Shown here: piece after piece, positions 1-5,549 of the stretch
Position numbering within the stretch: the stretch's first letter is position 1
Layout: each line of letters opens with the position of its first letter
Assembly (NCBI GenBank): GCA_024763295.1
Contig: JANTFU010000109.1
Coordinates: forward strand, 1-7,409
Direction of reading: 5' to 3'
Source of the DNA: Anaerolineales bacterium
GTDB lineage: Bacteria; Chloroflexota; Anaerolineae; Anaerolineales; Villigracilaceae
Length of the DNA: 7,409 bases
Notes under the pieces: model-generated
The model's database searches: none
What the model saw: the letters and a program-made list of their open reading frames with translations, nothing else
What the model was told of the DNA's origin: nothing
Position numbers and translations under genes: made by a program

Positions 1-110
1 CCCTGAGCGGAGCACTGAACGCTAGAGAAGTGCCTAGTCGAAGGGCGATTTTTAGCGAACGCCGTCCTTCGACTTCAGGCTCAACGACTGTCACCTGCCG
101 CTCAGGAACT
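1..110. repeat. Degenerate REP-like multi-arm palindrome
   Basis: Nested inverted repeats are visible. CCTGAGCGG (2-10) pairs with CCGCTCAGG (98-106), GCCT (32-35) with AGGC (77-80), and GTCGAAGG (37-44) with CCTTCGAC (66-73). A small side hairpin forms from GCACT (12-16) and AGTGC (29-33). Folded, this gives a long stem with an extra arm. The CTGAGCGG and GTCGAAGG words resemble interspersed palindromes that I recall as common between genes in Anaerolineae genomes, so this is probably an old, mutated copy. The left end touches the window edge, so flanking direct repeats cannot be tested. No coding sequence is seen here. The promoter of the following gene must lie in or just after it, but no clear -35/-10 pair is recognisable. 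Confidence 0.65.
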
Positions 111-160
111 GGGACAACTTTGTATGTTATTTAATGCTCATTCCTTAGAAGGAGACGAAT

Positions 161-454
161 ATGGCTAAACATTATGCTGCCAGTCGTTTGACTGCCGGGA
201 ATTTTCTCTTCCCTGATCGTGTAATCGTTGCAGATGAGGGCATTCACTTTATCAAGAATCGCTTTTTCGGTTCGGATGAGGAGATTATCACCTACGGAAA
301 GATTGCAGCGGTGAAGTTGAATTCGGGAATATTTTTTGCAAATCTGACGGTGGAGACGATGGGTAGCTCGCAGCCGATTTTTATCAACGGGCTGCCGAAG
401 AATGATGCGCAGGAGATCAAGGAAGCGATCCAGCGTTATCAGACGAAAGATTAG
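161..454 (+). CDS. Small PH-like domain protein, function unknown
   Basis: This encodes a 97-residue soluble protein with no signal peptide or membrane segment. The start is well supported: AAGGAG lies at 149-154, six bases before the ATG. The pattern 'SRLTAGNFLFPDRVIV' near the N-terminus is followed by alternating short beta strands (about residues 20-80), and the chain ends in one amphipathic helix (about 80-95, 'KNDAQEIKEAIQRYQ'). This strands-then-helix layout matches small bacterial pleckstrin-homology-like (bPH) proteins, which are mostly uncharacterised. The fold assignment is inference from sequence pattern, and no partner or ligand can be named. The gene stands alone and ends just before a strong hairpin terminator, facing the kinase gene tail to tail. 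Nothing is visibly broken. Confidence 0.8.
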   Translation: MAKHYAASRLTAGNFLFPDRVIVADEGIHFIKNRFFGSDEEIITYGKIAAVKLNSGIFFANLTVETMGSSQPIFINGLPKNDAQEIKEAIQRYQTKD

Positions 455-465
455 CTTTTGAAATG

Positions 466-502
466 AAAAGCACCGAGTAGCTCGAAGATACTCGGTGCTT
501 TT
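466..502. terminator. Bidirectional intrinsic terminator
   Basis: AAAAGCACCGAGTA (466-479) is perfectly complementary to TACTCGGTGCTTTT (489-502), giving a 14-bp stem with a 9-nt loop. The stem begins with an A run and ends with a T run, so it can terminate transcription from either side. It sits 11 bases after the stop codon of the small PH-like gene and 23 bases beyond the stop codon of the minus-strand kinase gene, serving both convergent units. Confidence 0.9.
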
Positions 503-525
503 GGGTTATCTGTTTGGTGTGGGGG

Positions 526-2583
526 TTAGTCCCACATTGCCTTTAGTTCTTCCGGCGAGTAGGGTTTCAAGACCATATCTTTGACGCCTGATTGCAGGAA
601 TTTGGTGATGTTCTCAACTTTAGGCGCGGCTGAGACGATGATGGTTTTATCACCCATATTCCCCAGCGATTTGAGCGTGGCTTCGGCGAGGATTTCGTCC
701 AGCAACACGGCTTCGGCGCTGGCATCGATTTGGTCGAAGACGGTTTTTCCAGCGGCTTTGAGCGTGGATTTGGCAAAGTTTGCCCATTCGCCTGTCGGGG
801 CGATGACGGCTATTTTAGCAGGCAGGGCGCTCAGATCGGCAGCGGGTGCGGCTTCTGCAACAGGAAGTTCGATGGTGAAGGTCGTGCCATTTTCGGGGAC
901 GCTTTCGACTTCGATCGTGCCATTGAGTTGGGTAACGATATGTAAGCAGGCTGCCAAGCCCATTCCTTTGTAGCCTTCACCTTTGGTGCTGAAGAAGGAT
1001 GCCCAAATTTTATCTTGCATGGTTTCGGGGATGCCGATACCGTTGTCGATGATGCAGGTTTTTACATAGCCACTGCGCTCAGAAGGCATGACTTCAACGG
1101 TGATGGCTTTCGCGCTGGCTTCTTCTGCATTGCGCAGCAGATGTCCAAAGGCGCGGACGAGTTGGACGCTGTCGCCAATGGCGAGGGCAGTGCCTGCGTC
1201 TGATTGGATGGTCAGTTTTCCTTTAGCGGTACCAACATCGTATGCGGCAGCCGCCCAAAGGTCTGCCAGCATGACCGGGCGGGGAGCGGTTTCGCGCGCT
1301 GGTCCGAGCAGGGCTTCTTTGACTTCCATGATGAGCTTCGCGGATTCGTCAATCATCTCTAGGTCTTCTTTGAGCGATTCGATATCCGGATGCGGGTCGT
1401 TCAAGTCTTCTTTCATGCGTGCTGCGGTGGTGGTCATGGGCAGGGCTTTATTGCCAATCCAGTGGATGGCTTCGGTGGTGGCGCTGGAGAGGGCTTCGTA
1501 GGTTTTTGTGCGTAGGAGTTCGGCGTGGGCACGTTCGAGTTCTTTGAGCAAATTGGCGTTGTTGATGGCGATGGCGAGATGGTCTGCCATGGTTTGCAGG
1601 GTTTGGATATCTTCGTCGCTAAAAGCAGCGCCTTCGGTGCTTTGAACGGTGACAGCACCGAGACAGGTGTTGCCTGTGCAGAGGGGGAGTGCCATTTCGG
1701 AGCGAGTTTCAGGCAAGTAGGGATTGTTAAAGAAAACGGCTTCTTCGCCGACGTCGAGCGAGATGCGCGCTTTGTGTTCGTAGGTTGCCATGCCGATCAT
1801 TGAGTTGCCGCCGATCTTGAGTTTGTGACCGGCTTCGATCATGGCTTTGCCGGCTTCGCCGCGTCCGGCGCGCAGGACGGCGTATTCTTTGTTTTCGTCC
1901 GTCAGGAAGACCCCGGCGTAGTAGAAATTATAGGCTTCGCAGATGATGTCAACGGTTTTGGGGAGCAATTCGTCGAGATCGAGAATGGAAGCAACGCCAC
2001 GACCGACTTCATTGGCGGCATCCAGCAGGCGCGCGCGGCGTTCGGCTTGGGCGAGCAATGCCTGATTTGCGGCGTATTGCTCGGCATTGTCGATGGCAAT
2101 CGCGAGTTGGTTTGCCATGCCTTGCAGTGTGGCAATATCTTCGTCGCTGAAGGCAGCTTCTTCCACGCTTTGGACGGTGACGGCACCGAGCACCTTGTCA
2201 CGCACGATGAGCGGTAGCGCCATTTCGGAGCGTGTGTTGGGCAAATGGGGATTTGAGAAGAAGACGGCTTCTTCGCCAACATCGAGAGCGATGCGGGCTT
2301 CACGCATACTGACGGATGCGCCGATCATCGAGTTGCCGCCTACTTTGAGTTTATGTTCGGCTGCTATCATGGCTTTCCCGGCTTCGCCGCGTCCTGCACG
2401 CAGGACGGCGTATTCTCCGGCTTGATCTAGCAGGAAGACGCCGGCGTAGTAGAAATTGAATTCGTCACAGATAATATCAACGGTACGTTGTAATAATTCC
2501 TGCGGATCTAAAATTAATGCGATGTTATTTGCCACGCGTACGGTTGCGGCAAGTAGTCTTGCTTGTCGTTCAGAGGATGTCAT
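526..2583 (-). CDS. GAF-GAF sensor histidine kinase with degenerate receiver
   Basis: This is a predicted cytoplasmic kinase of 685 residues with no membrane segments. Two tandem GAF sensor domains (about 25-170 and 200-342) are followed by a dimerisation/phospho-acceptor region whose likely acceptor is His374 in 'EAIHWIGNKALPM'. A GHKL ATPase domain comes next, with N box Asn485 (RNAEEA), G1 box DNGIGIP (513-519), 'FFSTKGEG' (530-537) and G2 box KGMGLA (539-544). Residues about 588-685 look like a receiver that keeps the terminal Lys-Pro (673-674) but lacks the acidic pair after strand 1 ('VIAPTGEW'), so phosphorylation there is doubtful. The ATG at 2583 is preferred because AAGGAG (2592-2597) lies 8 bases upstream. 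An in-frame GTG at 2604 would overlap the preceding stop codon and has no such site. The gene follows the response regulator by 20 bp and is surely cotranscribed. The input signal is unknown. The GAF domains contain no obvious chromophore cysteine. Confidence 0.9.
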   Translation of the reverse strand: MTSSERQARLLAATVRVANNIALILDPQELLQRTVDIICDEFNFYYAGVFLLDQAGEYAVLRAGRGEAGKAMIAAEHKLKVGGNSMIGASVSMREARIALDVGEEAVFFSNPHLPNTRSEMALPLIVRDKVLGAVTVQSVEEAAFSDEDIATLQGMANQLAIAIDNAEQYAANQALLAQAERRARLLDAANEVGRGVASILDLDELLPKTVDIICEAYNFYYAGVFLTDENKEYAVLRAGRGEAGKAMIEAGHKLKIGGNSMIGMATYEHKARISLDVGEEAVFFNNPYLPETRSEMALPLCTGNTCLGAVTVQSTEGAAFSDEDIQTLQTMADHLAIAINNANLLKELERAHAELLRTKTYEALSSATTEAIHWIGNKALPMTTTAARMKEDLNDPHPDIESLKEDLEMIDESAKLIMEVKEALLGPARETAPRPVMLADLWAAAAYDVGTAKGKLTIQSDAGTALAIGDSVQLVRAFGHLLRNAEEASAKAITVEVMPSERSGYVKTCIIDNGIGIPETMQDKIWASFFSTKGEGYKGMGLAACLHIVTQLNGTIEVESVPENGTTFTIELPVAEAAPAADLSALPAKIAVIAPTGEWANFAKSTLKAAGKTVFDQIDASAEAVLLDEILAEATLKSLGNMGDKTIIVSAAPKVENITKFLQSGVKDMVLKPYSPEELKAMWD
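1546..2571 (-). repeat. Tandem duplication of the GAF-encoding unit
   Basis: Codons for residues 5-180 (2044-2571) and 181-346 (1546-2043) encode two copies of one module in the same phase, offset by 176 residues. Both begin ER(Q/R)ARLL and share EYAVLRAGRGEAGKAMI, LDVGEEAVFF, TRSEMALPL, LGAVTVQS and AAFSDEDI. The DNA is also alike, for example around 1844-1890 and 2370-2416. A third copy of the module lies at 4149-4646 in the neighbouring kinase gene. Because the second copy is followed by the same coiled and His-box segment as the copy in the other kinase, the first copy is the probable addition. Confidence 0.85.
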
Positions 2584-2603
2584 TGAGCTTTCTCCTTTTC
2601 TCA

Positions 2604-2993
2604 CTATCCTAAAATTTCATTAATCAGGTCTACTAAACCTTGTTCGCGTCCTTTGACAAAGTAGCTGCGTGCGCCGCGTTGGACGGCGTCTTTGGCGGTA
2701 TCCACTTCGTCGTAAGCGGTTAGGACGACGGCTGCAAGATTAGGGTCTACTTCAAGCAGGGCGCTGAGTAACTCTAAACCCGCGGCATGGGCAGGGACGC
2801 CATCGAAGTTGGGCATGTTCAAATCGAGCAGTGCCAAGTCAAAGGGCGTGTCGCTTTCGGCTGCGGCTTTGAAAACTTCAAGTCCCTGGGAGCAGTTTTC
2901 GGCTGTTTCTACAACAAATCCCTTGCGGATTAGCGTTTTTTGCATACTGCGCCGCACGAGGGCTTCGTCATCTACGAGTAGTACTTTGGGCAT
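2604..2993 (-). CDS. Single-domain response regulator (receiver only)
   Basis: This encodes 129 residues forming one CheY-like receiver domain with no output domain. The catalytic set is complete: acidic pair Asp8-Asp9, phospho-acceptor Asp57 in 'ALLDLNMP', Thr92 and Lys114. Two details are odd. About seven residues (VPAHAAG, 66-72) are inserted after the 'NFDG' turn that follows the acceptor, and the conserved Lys is followed by Gly rather than the usual Pro. The start at 2993 is chosen because AAGGAG (2999-3004) lies five bases upstream. A longer reading from 3050 would run into an inserted repeat and has no ribosome site. It is the first gene of an operon with the GAF-GAF kinase, its likely phosphodonor. 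It probably acts by protein-protein contact or as a shuttle in a phosphorelay; the target is not visible here. Confidence 0.9.
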   Translation of the reverse strand: MPKVLLVDDEALVRRSMQKTLIRKGFVVETAENCSQGLEVFKAAAESDTPFDLALLDLNMPNFDGVPAHAAGLELLSALLEVDPNLAAVVLTAYDEVDTAKDAVQRGARSYFVKGREQGLVDLINEILG

Positions 2994-3024
2994 GATTTCT
3001 CCTTGTTGCAATAAATTGATTGCT

Positions 3025-3162
3025 ATATCTATGTAACTACCTACCCACACAATTCATGTCACCGCGAGCGCCTTTTTGCGAAGCGGTCTCCCGCACAGTT
3101 GGGGATTGCTTCACCCTGAAAAGCATCGGGGTTCGCAATGACGTAGGTAGTTACATATCTAT
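3025..3162. mobile_element. MITE-like element with 8-bp flanking direct repeats
   Basis: The core, 3033-3154 (122 bp), is bounded by perfect 12-bp terminal inverted repeats, GTAACTACCTAC (3033-3044) and GTAGGTAGTTAC (3143-3154). Identical 8-bp direct repeats ATATCTAT flank it at 3025-3032 and 3155-3162, as expected of a target-site duplication. Inside, a second inverted pair of the form GTCA..GCGA (3058-3067 and 3133-3142) encloses a palindromic stretch of the GTCATTGCGA type known to me as a widespread interspersed repeat. There is no transposase, so it would have been moved in trans. It sits 31 bases upstream of the response regulator start, where a promoter for that operon would be expected. 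Confidence 0.75.
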
Positions 3163-3269
3163 TCTAAAAATTTCTAGCTGCCGTCTCCGGCGGCGATTGT
3201 GTTCTCAAAATCCTGTTGTGCCGAGAACAGCGAAATTATCTTTCGCATAAACTGTAAGTATAACGAAAA
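3163..3269. other. Intergenic stretch with two small hairpins
   Basis: This lies between the stop codon of the REC-GAF kinase gene and the inserted element. GCGAAA (3230-3235) pairs with TTTCGC (3241-3246) over a 5-nt loop, and TGTTCTC (3200-3206) pairs with GAGAACA (3223-3229) over a 16-nt loop. Neither is followed by a T run on the minus strand, so neither is a convincing terminator. Readthrough from the upstream kinase into the response regulator operon remains possible. No gene is seen. Confidence 0.45.
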
Positions 3270-5177
3270 TCATTTTTTCTTGGTGGGCAATAGAATGATG
3301 AAATTTGCACCGTCACCGACTTCGCTTTCGACCCAGATTTTACCGCCACTTTGGGTGATAATTTCCATACAGGCAGAAAGTCCCAGTCCTGTGCCGCCGC
3401 GGTCGCCTTTGGTGGTGAAAAAGGATACCCAAATCTTTTCCATGATTTCCGGTGGGATGCCGGGACCGTTATCCTTGACTTCGATGCGGACAAAGTCCGG
3501 CTCATCCGCGCGGCGTGCCGAGACGCGAATTCGGGTTTGGTTGCCCTTGTTGGCAGCTTCCCAGGCGTTTTTGATGAGATTGATCAACACGCGCCCGATC
3601 TGGCGTGGGTCGCCCCAAGCGTTGGGAATGTCTGATGCAATTTCTGCACGAACCACGCCGGTTGGGTAGCCCATGCTCGCAACGGTTTCTGTAATAAGCG
3701 TGTTGACGTCGATCTCGGCGGCTTTGGGGAGGCGTCCGGGACCGATTAGGTCTTCTTTCATGTTGAGGATGGTTTCGGCGCTTTGCTTGATGATGCCGAT
3801 ATCTTCGAGGCTGGATTCAATGTCTACCACGATGGGTAAATTTTGCGGGGGGAGTTGGTTAAGGGCATCCGCTTTTTCTTCGAGATTAATGTCCAATGAC
3901 GGTAGCAAGCTAAATGTTTCGCGCGCTACGTCCATGTAGGGATGGGCATCCCGTTCTTCGGGAGGTAAATCCAAAAGGGTTTTAAAGATTGCCATAAAGT
4001 TGAGCAAATCTTCCCGTACGCGTTCGGCGCTGCCGGGGATGGGCGCGGCTTTGTTGCCAACCCAGTGGATGGCTTCGCCGGTGGCGGTGGCGATGGCTTC
4101 GAAGGTTTTGGTGCGGAGGAGTTCGGCGTTGGCGCTTTCGAGTTCTTGGAGAAGTTTTGCGTTGCGCAGGGCGATGGCGAGTTGGTCTGCCATGGTTTGC
4201 AGGGCGGCAATGTCGGCGTTGCTGAAGGCGTTCACTTTTTCGCTTTGGACGGTGAGGGCGCCGAGGGTTTCATCTTTTGCGATGAGGGGCAAGCCCATTT
4301 CGGAGCGAGTTTCGGGTAGGAAGGGGTTCTTGAAGTGTTTTTCTTCGTCGCCAACATCGAGTGAGATGCGCGCTTGGCGCTCGCGGATACAGGAGCCGAT
4401 CATTGAGTCGCCGTCGAGGGCAAGGCGGTGATTGTTGGCGATCATTTTCTCGCCGGCTTCGCCGTAACCGGCGCGTAAAACCGCCCATTTTTTCTCTTCA
4501 TCCACCAGGAAGATGCCTGCATAGTAGAACTCGTATTCCTTGCAGATAATGTTGACGGTGGTTTGGAGCAGTTCGTGCAAATCAAGAATGGATGTGATGT
4601 TGTGCCCAACGGTGGCGGCGGCTTGGAGCAGGCGCTGGTGACGTTCCATACGGGCGATGACATGCTTGTTTTGCTTGTCCAGAAAGCTGTTTTGCTCTGC
4701 CATTTTGGTTAATTCGTGGACTTTGCGTTCAAGATGTTCTACAAGTTCTTCGTGATAGGCTTTCATGTGCTTGTCCGGATTTTTGGGGATTTCTCTTTTG
4801 CCGTTTAGGTAGGCTTTGACTTCTTCGCGGAAAGTGTCGATTTCGATTGGTTTGGTCATAAAGCCAACGCAGCCTGCTACGAGGGCTTTTTCACGCGCGT
4901 TGCCGCTCACATCGGCGGTTAGGGCAACGATAGGGGCTTCGGGCAGGGCGCGTTTTAGGCGTGTGGCAACTTCGCGCCCGCTCATATCGGGCAGATTCAT
5001 GTCGAGCAGGATTAAGTCGGGATTGGTGTTTAGAGCAAGGTCAATCCCGTCAATGGGATTGTTGGATTCGAGAAGGACGTAATCACGCGCAAGCAGACGG
5101 CGCACGAGGAGGCGTGCATCGTCTGTATCTTCAATATAGAGGATTTTTTTGAGGTCTCGCGGATTTGTCGCTTGCAT
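3270..5177 (-). CDS. REC-GAF hybrid sensor histidine kinase
   Basis: This encodes a 635-residue cytoplasmic protein. An N-terminal receiver (about 10-125) has acidic residues Glu16-Asp17, acceptor Asp59 ('LILLDMNLPDMSG'), Thr87 and Lys109-Pro110, so it looks phosphorylatable. A helical linker (about 138-180) leads to one GAF domain (about 196-340) and a dimerisation region with likely acceptor His371 in 'EAIHWVGNKAAPI'. The GHKL ATPase follows, with N box Asn537 (IKNAWEA), G1 DNGPGIP (569-575), 'FFTTKGDRG' (587-594) and G2 GTGLGL (595-600). The start has AAGG six bases upstream. Compared with the GAF-GAF kinase next door, roughly 50-60 extra residues (about 395-455) lie between the His box and the second helix. 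The receiver-first order suggests a kinase controlled by another kinase as well as by its GAF ligand. It is a paralogue of the second kinase and probably works in the same pathway. Confidence 0.9.
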   Translation of the reverse strand: MQATNPRDLKKILYIEDTDDARLLVRRLLARDYVLLESNNPIDGIDLALNTNPDLILLDMNLPDMSGREVATRLKRALPEAPIVALTADVSGNAREKALVAGCVGFMTKPIEIDTFREEVKAYLNGKREIPKNPDKHMKAYHEELVEHLERKVHELTKMAEQNSFLDKQNKHVIARMERHQRLLQAAATVGHNITSILDLHELLQTTVNIICKEYEFYYAGIFLVDEEKKWAVLRAGYGEAGEKMIANNHRLALDGDSMIGSCIRERQARISLDVGDEEKHFKNPFLPETRSEMGLPLIAKDETLGALTVQSEKVNAFSNADIAALQTMADQLAIALRNAKLLQELESANAELLRTKTFEAIATATGEAIHWVGNKAAPIPGSAERVREDLLNFMAIFKTLLDLPPEERDAHPYMDVARETFSLLPSLDINLEEKADALNQLPPQNLPIVVDIESSLEDIGIIKQSAETILNMKEDLIGPGRLPKAAEIDVNTLITETVASMGYPTGVVRAEIASDIPNAWGDPRQIGRVLINLIKNAWEAANKGNQTRIRVSARRADEPDFVRIEVKDNGPGIPPEIMEKIWVSFFTTKGDRGGTGLGLSACMEIITQSGGKIWVESEVGDGANFIILLPTKKK

Positions 5178-5203
5178 TACGCACCTTATCTAAATTTCAG
5201 TGA

Positions 5204-5220
5204 ATTATAACTGTTAACAG
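5204..5220 (-). promoter_or_regulatory. -10 box and overlapping palindrome upstream of REC-GAF kinase
   Basis: Read on the minus strand, a perfect TATAAT occupies 5209-5204, about 27 bases before the kinase ATG, giving a short leader that includes the AAGG ribosome site. No good -35 box lies 16-18 bases further out. In its place, one base upstream of the -10 box, is the perfect 10-bp palindrome CTGTTAACAG (5211-5220). That position and symmetry would suit an operator or activator site, but the palindrome is short and could be chance. Confidence 0.5.
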
Positions 5221-5240
5221 GGGCTTCTTTCTTTGCAATC

Positions 5241-5420
5241 TCGAAAACGGGTGTGTTTCAGTTTATGGGGCAAAATGAGTGCGTCGCACCTGCATCACTG
5301 GGCATTTGCCGTTAGAAAGGCAATAAATTCTTCGATAGGCATCTTTTTGTCGAAGTAGGTGCGACGCACTCCGTGTGACGACTTCCTTTATCCACAGACT
5401 GCAACACACCCATCGAAAAC
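5241..5420. mobile_element. MITE-like element with terminal inverted repeats and direct repeats
   Basis: The left end GGGTGTGTTTCAGTTTATGG (5249-5268) matches the reverse complement of the right end (5392-5411) at 17 of 20 positions, including the first nine. The 8-bp word TCGAAAAC lies immediately outside the left end (5241-5248) and again at 5413-5420, one base outside the right end. This is consistent with a target-site duplication and gives an element of about 163 bp. Inside is a perfect 15-bp inverted pair, 5277-5291 and 5357-5371, each arm carrying the self-complementary core GTGCG-N-CGCAC. No transposase is encoded. The element lies between the divergent promoters of the kinase and ugd genes. 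Confidence 0.75.
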
Positions 5421-5491
5421 AAGCACTTCATTCAAGAGTTGCGTGAGCGAGGGTGAGTTTGAAATTGTATCTTTTTTTATTTGCTTTTTTG

Positions 5492-5500
5492 TGCTAGGAT
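5492..5500 (+). promoter_or_regulatory. Possible extended -10 promoter for ugd
   Basis: TGCTAGGAT (5492-5500) fits the extended -10 form TGnTAnnnT within a very T-rich stretch, about 50 bases before the ugd start. No -35 consensus is evident; only a T run lies at the expected spacing. The rest of 5421-5549 contains no gene and no clear hairpin. It holds the ugd ribosome site AAAGGA (5536-5541), eight bases before the ATG. Confidence 0.4.
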
Positions 5501-5549
5501 TTTGTGCTTCTAAACTTTGTGAAAAAAAGATTTAAAAAGGACCCAAAAA

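Noticed and set aside
581..2425. Several plus-strand reading frames of 60-137 residues opposite the kinase gene
   Set aside because: They are antisense shadows of a gene with clear domains and have no ribosome sites or recognisable protein features.
2584..2604. GTG start at 2604 for the GAF-GAF kinase
   Set aside because: It overlaps the stop codon of the preceding gene by one base, which is possible, but AAGGAG lies inside those codons and points to the ATG at 2583.
2994..3050. Longer N-terminus for the response regulator starting near 3050
   Set aside because: The extra 19 residues come from the inserted element and its flank, there is no ribosome site, and the internal ATG at 2993 has a good one at the exact start of the receiver fold.
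3158..3250. Intrinsic terminator for the REC-GAF kinase gene
   Set aside because: The hairpins here are short and not followed by T runs on the minus strand, and the A/T-rich part at 3164-3172 lacks a stable stem.
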